Below are positions 1 through 6,732 of a stretch of DNA of 14,863 bases, in pieces. Under the pieces are notes generated by a model, which saw only the letters and a list, made by a program, of their open reading frames with translations, searched no databases and had not been told where the DNA came from. The number at the start of each line of letters is the position of its first letter. Positions within the stretch are counted from its first letter, which is position 1. Origin of the DNA: F23-B02 sp963627445. Its GTDB lineage: Bacteria > Bacillota > Clostridia > Oscillospirales > Oscillospiraceae. The DNA lies in NCBI GenBank assembly GCA_963627445.1, contig CAVGBM010000031.1, forward strand, positions 1 to 14,863, written 5' to 3'. The translations under genes were made by a program, and so were the position numbers.

Positions 1-269
1 TGACCTTAACGCCGACATGCATGCCCTCACGGAGCTTGAAGTTAGCGACGGACTTTCTTGCGACGGTTGCAACAGCGTGCTGACCGGTGATAGCGGAGAT
101 CTCCTTGATGACATTGTCAAGGGCCTTTGCATTGTCCTTGCAGTCGCCGCAGCCGACGGATACAACGATCTTGTCGATCTTGGGGATCTGCATGGTGGAC
201 TTGTACTGGAACTTCTCCATCAGAGCAGGAGCAACTTCCTCAACATACTTTTTCTTCATTCTTGTCATA
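1..269 (-). CDS. rplE: 50S ribosomal protein L5, N-terminal part (cut by window edge)
   Basis: L5 binds 5S rRNA and sits in the central protuberance of the large subunit. Only about the first 89 residues are present and the gene continues beyond base 1. The readable product starts MTRMKKKYVEEV and contains PKIDKIVVSVG, ITGQHAVATVARKS and FKLREGMHVG, matching the conserved L5 N-terminal half. The start at 269 is preceded by AAAGGAG about 8 nt upstream. It lies 16 nt after rplX, the usual order at the S10-spc junction. A second ATG three codons in is less well placed relative to the ribosome binding site. Confidence 0.96.
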
Positions 270-285
270 GTCAGTTTCTCCTTTC

Positions 286-591
286 TCAGATTTCTGCGCC
301 GCACTTCTTGCAGACACGGACTTTCTTGCCGTCTGCGATCTTGTGGCCGACGCGGGTGCCCTTGCCGCACTTGGGGCAAACGAGCTGTACCTTGCTGACA
401 TAGATGGGGGTCTCGACCTTGATGATGCCGCCGTCCTGACCCTTCTTCTGAGCCTTCTGGTGCTTGGTTGCGACATTGACGCCTTCAACTATGACCTTGA
501 GAGCCTTGGGATCTGCAACGAGGACCTTACCGGTCTTGCCCTTATCCTTGCCGGACAGGACTATAACTTTATCGTCTCTTTTAATATTCAT
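286..591 (-). CDS. rplX: 50S ribosomal protein L24, zinc-ribbon form
   Basis: L24 is an early assembly protein of the 50S subunit that binds 23S rRNA. The 101-residue product has the N-terminal KOW-type segment (KRDDKVIVLSGKDKGKTGKV, residues 4-23) and a C-terminal tail with two CxxC pairs (Cys72/Cys75 and Cys94/Cys97). The cysteine pattern suggests a zinc ribbon, the C+ form found in many Firmicutes; zinc binding is inferred. Length is normal for the family. It lies 15 nt after rplN and 16 nt before rplE, so it is co-transcribed with them. Confidence 0.97.
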   Translation of the reverse strand: MNIKRDDKVIVLSGKDKGKTGKVLVADPKALKVIVEGVNVATKHQKAQKKGQDGGIIKVETPIYVSKVQLVCPKCGKGTRVGHKIADGKKVRVCKKCGAEI

Positions 592-606
592 TCTCTTTGC
601 CCTCCA

Positions 607-978
607 TTAAATCACTTCGGGAGCCAGGGACAGGATCTTCATGTAGTCCTTATCACGCAGCTCACGAGCAACGGGTCCAAAGATACGAGTGCCACGGGGG
701 TTCTTATCGGTACCGTTGATAAGAACTGCAGCGTTCTCGTCGAAACGAACATAGGTGCCGTCTGCACGACGGACGGGCTTTGCGGTACGAACGATGACTG
801 CCTTGACGACATCACCCTTCTTGACAGAGCCGCCGGGAGCTGCCTTGCGGACAGATGCGACGATGACATCACCGATGCTTGCGTATCTGCGCTTGGAGCC
901 GCCGAGAACTCTGATGCACTTGATTTCCTTGGCGCCGGTATTGTCGGCAACCTTCAGATAAGTCTCTTGCTGTATCAT
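607..978 (-). CDS. rplN: 50S ribosomal protein L14
   Basis: L14 is a highly conserved large-subunit protein at the subunit interface, forming bridges with 16S rRNA. The 123-residue product, about the usual length, begins MIQQETYLKVADNTGAKEI and contains GDVIVASVRKAAPGG and RGTRIFGPVARELR, all hallmark L14 segments. The start at 978 has a GGAGG ribosome binding site about 9 nt upstream. It is 13 nt downstream of rpsQ in the standard operon order. Confidence 0.98.
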   Translation of the reverse strand: MIQQETYLKVADNTGAKEIKCIRVLGGSKRRYASIGDVIVASVRKAAPGGSVKKGDVVKAVIVRTAKPVRRADGTYVRFDENAAVLINGTDKNPRGTRIFGPVARELRDKDYMKILSLAPEVI

Positions 979-991
979 TTATGCTGCCTCC

Positions 992-1252
992 TTACTTAGC
1001 CTTCTCAACGATTTCGACCACGCGCCATCTCTTGTCCTTGGACAGGGGGCGGGTCTCCATCACACGAACGATATCGCCGATGCCGCATTCGTTGTTCTCG
1101 TCATGCGCCTTCAGACGGTAGGTTCTTCCGATGATCTTCTTATAAGTCTTGTGTGCGACACGATCCTCGACGATGACGACGACGGTCTTGTCCATCTTGT
1201 CGGACACTACCTTGCCGACACGGGTCTTACGGGAAGTTGTTCTTTCATTCAT
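992..1252 (-). CDS. rpsQ: 30S ribosomal protein S17
   Basis: S17 is a primary 16S rRNA-binding protein with an OB fold, needed for early 30S assembly. The 86-residue product contains RVGKVVSDKMDKTVVV near the N-terminus, then a Lys/Tyr-rich segment (residues about 35-50) and GDIVRVMETRPLSKDKRWRVVEIVEKA at the end, all typical. Length is normal. A GGAGG ribosome binding site precedes the ATG at 1252. It lies 14 nt after rpmC. Confidence 0.98.
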   Translation of the reverse strand: MNERTTSRKTRVGKVVSDKMDKTVVVIVEDRVAHKTYKKIIGRTYRLKAHDENNECGIGDIVRVMETRPLSKDKRWRVVEIVEKAK

Positions 1253-1266
1253 TCTGACTTACCTCC

Positions 1267-1461
1267 TCACTGCTCGAGCTGTTTCTCGCGGATAACGGTC
1301 TTGACTCGGGCAATGTCACGACGCACAGCGGAAATCTTTACGGGGTTATCGAGATGATTGGTGGCATGCTGCATACGGAGCATGAACAGATCCTTCTTGA
1401 GCTCTACGAGCTTTGCCTCGAGGTCTGCAACGGACATAGATCTAATTTCATTTGCCTTCAT
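1267..1461 (-). CDS. rpmC: 50S ribosomal protein L29
   Basis: L29 is a small helical protein next to the polypeptide exit tunnel, where it helps form the docking site for nascent-chain factors. The product from the ATG at 1461 is 64 residues, MKANEIRSMSVADLEAKLVELKKDLF and onward, the expected size and start. The reading frame stays open four codons further upstream, to a GTG at 1473 inside rplP. The ATG is preferred because it matches the family start, lies one base after the rplP stop, and has a weak GGTGGTG element 6 nt upstream. Translation is probably coupled to rplP. Confidence 0.96.
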   Translation of the reverse strand: MKANEIRSMSVADLEAKLVELKKDLFMLRMQHATNHLDNPVKISAVRRDIARVKTVIREKQLEQ

Positions 1462-1462
1462 C

Positions 1463-1894
1463 TTATTCACCACCGTTCTCAGACTCAGTGCCCTTTGCGA
1501 TTATCTTGGTCTTGCAGGGCAGCTTGTGGCTTGCAAGGCGAAGTGCCTCACGAGCGGTTTCTTCGGGTACGCCGGCGATCTCAAACAGAACTCTGCCGGG
1601 CTTAACGACTGCGACCCAGTACTCGGGCGAGCCTTTACCGGAACCCATACGGGTCTCGGCGGGCTTTGCGGTCACGGGCTTGTCGGGGAAGATCTTGATC
1701 CAGACCTGGCCGCCACGCTTGGTGTAACGGGTCATTGCGATACGGGCTGCCTCGATCTGATTGCTGGTGATCCAGCACGGCTCGGTGGCCTGGAGGCCGA
1801 ACTCGCCGTATGCTACAAAGTTACCACGAGTAGCCTTGCCCTTCATGCGGCCACGGTGTACTCTGCGGTACTTAACTCTCTTAGGCATTAACAT
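1463..1894 (-). CDS. rplP: 50S ribosomal protein L16
   Basis: L16 is a late-assembling 50S protein near the A- and P-site tRNAs. The 143-residue product begins MLMPKRVKYRRVHRGRMKG and contains RMGSGKGSPEYWVAVVKPGR, the conserved tRNA-proximal loop. The start is fixed by the ribosome binding site: AAGGAGG (1904-1910, inside the end of rpsC) sits 9 nt before the ATG at 1894, whereas the in-frame ATG at 1888 would be 15 nt away. The start overlaps the rpsC stop by one base (TAATG), so termination-reinitiation coupling is likely. Confidence 0.98.
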   Translation of the reverse strand: MLMPKRVKYRRVHRGRMKGKATRGNFVAYGEFGLQATEPCWITSNQIEAARIAMTRYTKRGGQVWIKIFPDKPVTAKPAETRMGSGKGSPEYWVAVVKPGRVLFEIAGVPEETAREALRLASHKLPCKTKIIAKGTESENGGE

Positions 1895-2766
1895 TAGTTG
1901 TTGCCTCCTTCCTTGGGAGCTGCGTTAGCTGCGGGGCGGGGTCCGCGGTTGTAGCCGCCCTGGCCTGCGGGACGCTGGCCATAGCCGCCCTGACGGCGCT
2001 CACCCTGCTGGCCACGGTTGTAGCCACCCTGACGGCGGTCACCGCCCTGACGACGGTCACCACGGCGGTCGTCACGACGACGGCGCTCGCCCTGGGGCTT
2101 GTTCATGTCCATCACACGGGGAGTGGTACGCAGGGTCTGGGAAAGGACTTCGCCCTTGTAGATCCAAACCTTGACGCCGATGCGGCCGTAGGTGGTGGCT
2201 GCTTCGGCAAAGCCGTACTCGATGTCTGCACGGATGGTCTGAAGAGGAATGGTACCGTCGTGGTACTGCTCAACGCCTGCGATCTCACGGCCGCCGAGTC
2301 GACCGGAGCACATGACCTTGATGCCTCTTGCGCCCATGCGCATTGCACGACCCATTGCGTTCTTCATTGCACGGCGGTGAGAGATACGCTTCTCGATCTG
2401 CTGTGCGATATTCTCTGCTACGAGCTGAGCATTGGTGTCGGGGGTGCGGACCTCAACGATGGAGATCGCGACATCCTTGCCGATCATCTTTGCGACTTCC
2501 TGACGGATGCGCTCGATCTCCTGGCCGCCCTTGCCGATGACAACACCGGGTCTGGAGCAGTGGATGAAAATGCGGACCTTGTTGGAATCACGCTCGATCT
2601 CGATGGTAGGAACACCGGCCGAATAGAGGGTCTTCTTCAGGTATTTGCGAATGTTGTAGTCTTCTACGATAAGATCGCCGACCTTATCTGCACGGGCGTA
2701 CCAGCGGGAATCCCAGTCCTTTATAACGCCGACACGCATGCCATGAGGATTAACTTTCTGTCCCAT
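1894..2766 (-). CDS. rpsC: 30S ribosomal protein S3 with RG-rich C-terminal extension
   Basis: S3 lines the mRNA entry channel of the 30S subunit. Residues 1-224 are a normal S3: MGQKVNPHGMRVG at the start, a KH domain with the VIGKGG loop at 76-81, and the C-terminal domain with IPLQTIRADIEYG (173-185) and GRIGVKVWIYKGEV (194-207). After PRVMDMNKPQ comes a low-complexity tail of about 65 residues (225-290), roughly a quarter Arg and a quarter Gly, with repeated RRQGG and YNRG units. E. coli-type S3 lacks such a tail, but some Firmicutes carry extensions here. The tail is probably disordered and RNA-binding (inference). The ribosome binding site AAGGAGG lies 8 nt before the start. Confidence 0.97.
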   Translation of the reverse strand: MGQKVNPHGMRVGVIKDWDSRWYARADKVGDLIVEDYNIRKYLKKTLYSAGVPTIEIERDSNKVRIFIHCSRPGVVIGKGGQEIERIRQEVAKMIGKDVAISIVEVRTPDTNAQLVAENIAQQIEKRISHRRAMKNAMGRAMRMGARGIKVMCSGRLGGREIAGVEQYHDGTIPLQTIRADIEYGFAEAATTYGRIGVKVWIYKGEVLSQTLRTTPRVMDMNKPQGERRRRDDRRGDRRQGGDRRQGGYNRGQQGERRQGGYGQRPAGQGGYNRGPRPAANAAPKEGGNN

Positions 2767-2783
2767 TTATTCTGCCTCCTTCC

Positions 2784-3131
2784 TTAGTCTCTCTCAGCCA
2801 CGCAGATGGTGATGTGGCTGGTGCGCTTGTTGATCCTGTACATACGACCCTGAGCTCTGGGCATGCCACGCTTGAGGATCGGGCCGCCGGTTGCATATGC
2901 AACTGCGACATACAGCTTCTCGGGATCCATTTCGAAATTGTTCTCGGCGTTTGCACATGCGCTCTTGAGGAGCTTCATCATGTACTCGCAGCCGGATTTG
3001 GGGGTGTGTTCCATAAGTGCCATGGCGACGTCTGCGTCTTTGCCACGGATCATATCGCAGATGATGCCGACCTTGCGGGGGGAGATACGAACATACTTAA
3101 CTTCTGCTCTTGCCATTTTCTTTTCGTCCAT
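2784..3131 (-). CDS. rplV: 50S ribosomal protein L22
   Basis: L22 lines the polypeptide exit tunnel with a long beta hairpin. The 115-residue product contains RAEVKYVRISPRKV near the N-terminus and GRMYRINKRTSHITICV at the C-terminus, the conserved hairpin region. The first ATG at 3131 is chosen over MARAEV at 3116 because GGAGG lies 7 nt before 3131; this adds five residues (MDEKK) to the usual start. It is 12 nt after rpsS and 17 nt before rpsC. Confidence 0.97.
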   Translation of the reverse strand: MDEKKMARAEVKYVRISPRKVGIICDMIRGKDADVAMALMEHTPKSGCEYMMKLLKSACANAENNFEMDPEKLYVAVAYATGGPILKRGMPRAQGRMYRINKRTSHITICVAERD

Positions 3132-3143
3132 GTTATCTCCTCC

Positions 3144-3416
3144 TTACTTACCGGTCTTGCTGCCTGCGTGACCACGGAAGGTACGGGTGGGAGCAAACTC
3201 GCCGAGCTTGTGGCCGACCATATCTTCGGTGACATACACGGGGACATGACGGCGGCCGTCGTGTACAGCGATGGTGTGTCCTACGAAGGACGGGAAAATG
3301 GTAGTGGCACGGCTCCAGGTCTTGAGGACCTTCTTCTCGCCTGCCTTATTCATTTCATCGACTCTCTTCAGAAGCTCGGGAGCTGCGAAGGGGCCTTTCT
3401 TAACGCTTCTACTCAT
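3144..3416 (-). CDS. rpsS: 30S ribosomal protein S19
   Basis: S19 is in the 30S head and contacts S13 and the A-site finger. The 90-residue product has MSRSVKKGPF at the start, then TWSRATTIFPSFVGHTIAVH (33-52), PVYVTEDMVGHKLGEFAPTRTF and a basic end, all diagnostic. Length is normal. It follows rplB by 15 nt in the standard order. Confidence 0.98.
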   Translation of the reverse strand: MSRSVKKGPFAAPELLKRVDEMNKAGEKKVLKTWSRATTIFPSFVGHTIAVHDGRRHVPVYVTEDMVGHKLGEFAPTRTFRGHAGSKTGK

Positions 3417-3431
3417 TTACTTATGCCCTCC

Positions 3432-4268
3432 TTACTTTGCATTGCGGCGCTTGACTATGAACTTATCGGTACGGTTCTTAGTCTTGCGGGTCTTGTAGCC
3501 GAGTGCGGGCTTGCCCCAAGGAGTTACAGGGCCGGGACGGCCGACAGGGGACTTGCCTTCACCACCGCCGTGGGGGTGGTCGCAGGGGTTCATGACGGAA
3601 CCGCGGACGGTAGGACGGATGCCCATGTGGCGCTTGCGGCCGGCCTTACCGATAGAGATGTTGGAGTGGTCGATGTTGCCGACCTGACCGATGGTGGCAA
3701 AGCAGTCCATGCGGACCTTGCGGTACTCACCGGAGGGGAGGCGAACAGTGGCCATGCCGTTTTCCTTTGCCATCAGCTGTGCGGAAACGCCAGCGGAACG
3801 GACGAGCTGTGCGCCCTTGCCGGGGTAGAGCTCGATGTTGTGGATAACGGTACCAACGGGGATGTTTGCCAGGGGCAGAGCATTGCCCGGCTTGATGTCG
3901 GCGGATGCGGAGGAGACGACCTTGTCGCCTGCCTTCAGGCCGACAGGAGCGAGGATGTAGCGGCGCTCGCCGTCGGTATACTCAACGAGTGCGATGAATG
4001 CGCTGCGGTTGGGGTCATACTCGAGGCGCAGAACTTCTGCTTCCATCTCGGTCTTGTTGCGCTTGAAGTCGATGATACGGTACTTCTGGCGGTTGCCGCC
4101 GCCCTTGTGGCGGACGGTGATGCGGCCGTAGCTGTTGCGGCCGGAATTCTTCTTGAGGACCTCAGTCAGTTTCTTCTCGGGCCTTGCGTGCTTGTCAACA
4201 CCGTCAAAGCCGGAAACGGTCATCTGTCTGCGGGCCGGAGTGGTAGGTCTGTAAGTTTTAATAGACAT
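3432..4268 (-). CDS. rplB: 50S ribosomal protein L2
   Basis: L2 is a primary 23S rRNA-binding protein required for subunit joining and peptidyl transferase activity. The 278-residue product, about the usual length, starts MSIKTYRPTTPARRQMTV. It includes the basic segment RITVRHKGGGNRQKYRIIDF (49-68) and the near-invariant MNPCDHPHGGGEG (226-238), where His231 corresponds to the conserved histidine of E. coli L2 (His229). The Cys in MNPCDH replaces the Val seen in E. coli. It lies 14 nt after rplW. Confidence 0.98.
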   Translation of the reverse strand: MSIKTYRPTTPARRQMTVSGFDGVDKHARPEKKLTEVLKKNSGRNSYGRITVRHKGGGNRQKYRIIDFKRNKTEMEAEVLRLEYDPNRSAFIALVEYTDGERRYILAPVGLKAGDKVVSSASADIKPGNALPLANIPVGTVIHNIELYPGKGAQLVRSAGVSAQLMAKENGMATVRLPSGEYRKVRMDCFATIGQVGNIDHSNISIGKAGRKRHMGIRPTVRGSVMNPCDHPHGGGEGKSPVGRPGPVTPWGKPALGYKTRKTKNRTDKFIVKRRNAK

Positions 4269-4282
4269 TCTTATTCCTCCCC

Positions 4283-4582
4283 TTATGCCATGCCTTCGAA
4301 CAGCTCAATGTTCTTGGAGTCTTCACTGAGCTTTACGACTGCCTTTTTCCAAGAGGCGGTTTTGCCCTTCGGGTATGCGCCGGTGCGCTTTTCCTTGCCG
4401 TGGACATTCAGCGTGGTGACCTTGATAACGGTAACGCCGAAGATCTCCTCGATTGCCTTCTTGATTTCGACCTTGTTTGCGTCCTTTGCGACTTCAAAAG
4501 CGTACTTCTTGATGTCCAGGTCTTCCATGGACTGCTCGGTGATGATCGGGCGAATGACTATATCATAAGCGGTCTTCATCAT
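4283..4582 (-). CDS. rplW: 50S ribosomal protein L23
   Basis: L23 sits at the tunnel exit and docks trigger factor and SRP. The 99-residue product has IVIRPIITEQSMEDL at the N-terminus, VAKDANKVEIKKAIEEIFGV (31-50) and the loop GKEKRTGAYPKGKTASWKKA, matching the family. Two adjacent ATGs are possible (4582 and 4579). The first is preferred because GAGGAGG in the rplD tail is 7 nt upstream, which gives a 4-nt overlap (ATGA) with the rplD stop and probable translational coupling. Confidence 0.97.
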   Translation of the reverse strand: MMKTAYDIVIRPIITEQSMEDLDIKKYAFEVAKDANKVEIKKAIEEIFGVTVIKVTTLNVHGKEKRTGAYPKGKTASWKKAVVKLSEDSKNIELFEGMA

Positions 4583-5202
4583 GCGTACACCTCCTCGATC
4601 TTTGCAAGAGCTGCCTTGGAGACAACGAGCTTGCGGTTGTTGAGAATCATGTAGGGGCTGAGGATGGTTGCGATGGTGGTGGTGATGCCTGCGATGTTGC
4701 GTGCAGACTTAACGACCTTCTCGTCAACATTCTCGGTGACAACGAGTGCCTTGCCGGATACATTGATGTTCTTCAGGAATGCTGCGAAAGCTGCGGTCTT
4801 TATCTCCTCGACCTTGAGGTCGTCGATAACGATGATTGCTTCCTCAGCTGCCTTTGCGCTCAGTGCGCTCTTGAGAGCGAGACGCTTCACCTTCTTGTTG
4901 AGGGTGTAGCTGTAATCACGGGGCTTGGGAGCAAATGCTACGCCGCCGTGGGTCCACACGGGAGAACCCTTGTAGCCTGCGCGTGCGCGGCCGGTGCCCT
5001 TCTGGCGCCAGGGCTTTGCGGTGGTGTAGGAAACTTCGCCCTTGGTGAGTGCGCTCTGGGTGCCCTGACGGCAGTTTGCCAGATGATTCTTGACGGAGTC
5101 ATGCAGAACAGACTTGTTCGGTTCAATACCGAAGATAGCATCGGAGAGCTCGATCTCGCCGACCTTTTCGCCTGCCATGTTGTAAACATTAGTAATAGGC
5201 AT
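4579..5202 (-). CDS. rplD: 50S ribosomal protein L4
   Basis: L4 reaches into the exit tunnel and, in gammaproteobacteria, also represses its own S10 operon. The 207-residue product has the tunnel-loop segment KPWRQKGTGRARAGYKGSPV (63-82) followed by THGGVAFAPKPRDY (84-97), which is diagnostic. Length is normal. The start at 5202 has AAAGGAG about 10 nt upstream, in the 19-nt gap after rplC. Whether L4 regulates this operon through the leader or the rpsJ-rplC spacer cannot be told from sequence alone. Confidence 0.97.
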   Translation of the reverse strand: MPITNVYNMAGEKVGEIELSDAIFGIEPNKSVLHDSVKNHLANCRQGTQSALTKGEVSYTTAKPWRQKGTGRARAGYKGSPVWTHGGVAFAPKPRDYSYTLNKKVKRLALKSALSAKAAEEAIIVIDDLKVEEIKTAAFAAFLKNINVSGKALVVTENVDEKVVKSARNIAGITTTIATILSPYMILNNRKLVVSKAALAKIEEVYA

Positions 5203-5221
5203 TTATGAAACTCTCCTTTCC

Positions 5222-5950
5222 TTACTTGTTTCGTGCGGAAGCCTTCTGCGGGTTGACACGAGCAGATGCCTTCTGCGGGTTGAGGCTGATGCCTGCGCCC
5301 TCGCCCTTCTTGACGGGTGCGGTCTTGATGGTGCTCTTTACATAAACGAGGCCGCCCTTGGGGCCGGGGATAGCACCGCGGATAACGATCATGTTCAGCT
5401 CGGGGTCGACCTTGACGACGTCGAGGTTCTGAACGGTGACCTGGTCAACGCCCATGTGGCCTGCGCCGATCTTGCCCTTGAAGATGCGGCTGGGGTCAGT
5501 GCTGGAGCCCATGGAGCCTGCGTGACGGTGGACAGGGCCGCCGCCGTGGCTGGTGGGGGTGCGCTGTGCGCCGTGGCGCTTGATAACGCCGGCGTAGCCG
5601 TGACCCTTGCTGGTGCCGGTGACATCGACCTTGTCGCCTTCTGCGAAGGTGTCAGCCTTGATGACATCGCCGACGTTGAGCTCTGCTGCATTCTCGAGCT
5701 TGAACTCCTTGAGGTGCTTTACCATGCCGACGCCTGCCTTCTTCAGGTGGCCTGCCTCGGGCTTGGAGATGTGCTTTTCGGTCACTTCCTCGTAACCGAG
5801 CTGGACTGCGCTGTAGCCTTCCTTTTCCTCGGTCATCTTAGCGGTTACCACACAGGGGCCTGCCTCGATAACGGTTACAGGAATGACCTTGCCCATTTCG
5901 TCGAAGATCTGCGTCATGCCGACCTTCTTGCCGATAATGGCTTTCTTCAT
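5222..5950 (-). CDS. rplC: 50S ribosomal protein L3, with duplicated C-terminal motif
   Basis: L3 binds 23S rRNA early in assembly and its central loop approaches the peptidyl transferase centre. The 242-residue product has MKKAIIGKKVGMTQIFDE at the start, TGTSKGHGYAGVIKRHGAQR (111-130), then HRHAGSMGSSTDPSRIFKGK (141-160) and GAGHMG, the conserved loop. After about residue 222 comes an unusual tail, NPQKASAR repeated twice (224-231 and 233-240), ending NK. The start at 5950 has GGAGG 8 nt upstream. Confidence 0.97.
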   Translation of the reverse strand: MKKAIIGKKVGMTQIFDEMGKVIPVTVIEAGPCVVTAKMTEEKEGYSAVQLGYEEVTEKHISKPEAGHLKKAGVGMVKHLKEFKLENAAELNVGDVIKADTFAEGDKVDVTGTSKGHGYAGVIKRHGAQRTPTSHGGGPVHRHAGSMGSSTDPSRIFKGKIGAGHMGVDQVTVQNLDVVKVDPELNMIVIRGAIPGPKGGLVYVKSTIKTAPVKKGEGAGISLNPQKASARVNPQKASARNK

Positions 5951-6087
5951 TATTTTTTCCTCCTTCGGTTATTGGTTGCCTCGCTTAGGTCTTGCCCAGA
6001 GGCTGGCAACTTAACCCGTCCGCATTCGCAAGCTGCGGACAATGGGTCATTGATAAAATTGGGTGGGTTAATGGGGAATGCTGTGCC
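5951..6087 (-). promoter_or_regulatory. Structured rpsJ-rplC intergenic spacer
   Basis: This 137-nt gap is far longer than the 0-19 nt gaps elsewhere in the operon. It can form several helices. GTCCGCA (6018-6024) pairs perfectly with TGCGGAC (6034-6040) around a 9-nt loop. ACCC (6014-6017) extends this stem with GGGT (6044-6047) across a 3-nt bulge. Alternatively TTAACCC (6011-6017) pairs with GGGTTAA (6065-6071). Near rplC, GTTGCC (5975-5980) pairs with GGCAAC (6005-6010), or GCCTC (5978-5982) with GAGGC (5999-6003). No U-rich tail follows any of these, so a terminator is unlikely. The regulatory role is inferred. Confidence 0.5.
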
Positions 6088-6402
6088 TTAGAGCTTGATC
6101 TCGATCTCGACACCGGCGGGAAGCTCGAGGGACATAAGGGCCTCAACGGTCTTCTGAGTGGGAGCCATTACGTCGATCAGGCGCTTGTGAGTGCGGCGCT
6201 CGAACTGCTCGCGGCTGTCCTTATACTTATGAACAGCGCGCAGGATGGTGACGACCTCGGTCTTGGTAGGCAGAGGGATGGGGCCGGAGACCTTTGCATC
6301 AGTGCGCTTGGCTGCTTCGACGATAGTCTCTGCTGCCTTGTCGATCAGCTGATGGTCATAGGCCTTGAGGCGGATGCGGATCATGTTCTTGTTGCTTGCC
6401 AT
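6088..6402 (-). CDS. rpsJ: 30S ribosomal protein S10
   Basis: S10 is in the 30S head and also acts as NusE in transcription antitermination. The 104-residue product starts MASNKNMIRIRLKAYDHQLI and contains VSGPIPLPTKTEVVTILRAVHKYKDSREQFE (in two stretches of residues about 38-68) and RTHKRLIDV, all diagnostic. The frame stays open upstream to 6489, but AAGGAG 7 nt before the ATG at 6402 and the family length fix the start there. It is the first gene of the S10 operon. Confidence 0.98.
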   Translation of the reverse strand: MASNKNMIRIRLKAYDHQLIDKAAETIVEAAKRTDAKVSGPIPLPTKTEVVTILRAVHKYKDSREQFERRTHKRLIDVMAPTQKTVEALMSLELPAGVEIEIKL

Positions 6403-6697
6403 GTTGTTTCTCCTTTTTCGTACGAATTTTTCGACAGCATTGGGAACTGTCTTTAAAGTCCCGTACGGATGAAGCATAATTTTGCACACTCAACCGTGCG
6501 TATCAGACTCTGTCCGAAAAACAAACCGGCCTTTTTGAGCCGGTCTGATACCGTACAGACGATATACGCCATGTGCAGTACGCTTCAGCCGCCCGATTAT
6601 GTGCCATAGGCACCGGACATACTCCACGGAAGTTACCTCGAAAACGAGCAATCTCCCGCTTCATCGCATAATACGCCCGTCAGCAACGCACAGGCGC
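6403..6697 (-). promoter_or_regulatory. Predicted S10 operon 5' leader with attenuator-like hairpin
   Basis: This stretch has no convincing gene. The predicted transcript from the S10 promoter gives a leader of about 295 nt. Visible elements in transcript order are: GTGCC-TAT-GGCAC hairpin (6601-6613); GTCTG (6560-6556), able to pair with CAGAC (6547-6543); a terminator-like hairpin (6544-6517); a 9-bp inverted repeat GTATCAGAC (6551-6543) / GTCTGATAC (6508-6500) that encloses that hairpin; GACAG / CTGTC (6451-6433), competing with GGGAC / GTTCCC (6462-6442); and the palindrome TTCGTACGAA (6417-6426) beside the rpsJ ribosome binding site. This layout suggests control by transcription attenuation. 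The ligand is unknown, and L4 or another ribosomal protein is only a guess. Confidence 0.5.
6517..6544 (-). terminator. Intrinsic terminator-like hairpin inside the S10 leader
   Basis: ACCGGC (6544-6539), loop TCAAAAAG, GCCGGT (6530-6525), then a U-rich run TTTGTTTTT on the transcript. The stem is 6 bp and GC-rich. It lies about 150 nt after the predicted start of transcription and about 115 nt before rpsJ, so it would act as an attenuator rather than an operon end. There is no matching T-run on the plus strand. Confidence 0.6.
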
Positions 6698-6703
6698 TCT
6701 AAT

Positions 6704-6732
6704 AGAGTACCAAAAAACGCCCTTGGTGTCAA
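6704..6732 (-). promoter_or_regulatory. S10 operon promoter (sigma-A type)
   Basis: A perfect -35 box TTGACA (6732-6727) is followed by a 17-bp spacer and TACTCT (6709-6704) as -10, preceded by TG one base upstream (extended -10, TGGTACTCT). Transcription should start near 6697. The -35 box lies within the terminator hairpin of the upstream operon. Confidence 0.75.

Noticed and set aside
1900..2090. Tandem DNA repeats in the rpsC tail as a CRISPR-like or mobile repeat
   Set aside because: The repeats are short, irregular and in frame, encoding RRQGG/YNRG units. They are codon repeats of a protein tail.
2814..4568. Long plus-strand open frame (584 codons) opposite rplV-rpsS-rplB-rplW
   Set aside because: It is antisense to four certain ribosomal protein genes, has a low-complexity Ala/Val/Asp-rich composition typical of a shadow frame, and has no recognisable domain.
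6403..6489. N-terminal extension of S10 by 29 codons
   Set aside because: The open frame is incidental. The ribosome binding site AAGGAG 7 nt before 6402 and the normal S10 length place the start at 6402.
6545..6697. T-box or known riboswitch in the S10 leader
   Set aside because: No clear T-box sequence (TGGNACCGCG) or recognisable riboswitch core was found. GGTAACTTCCGTGG is only a loose resemblance, and a ribosomal operon is not a usual T-box target.
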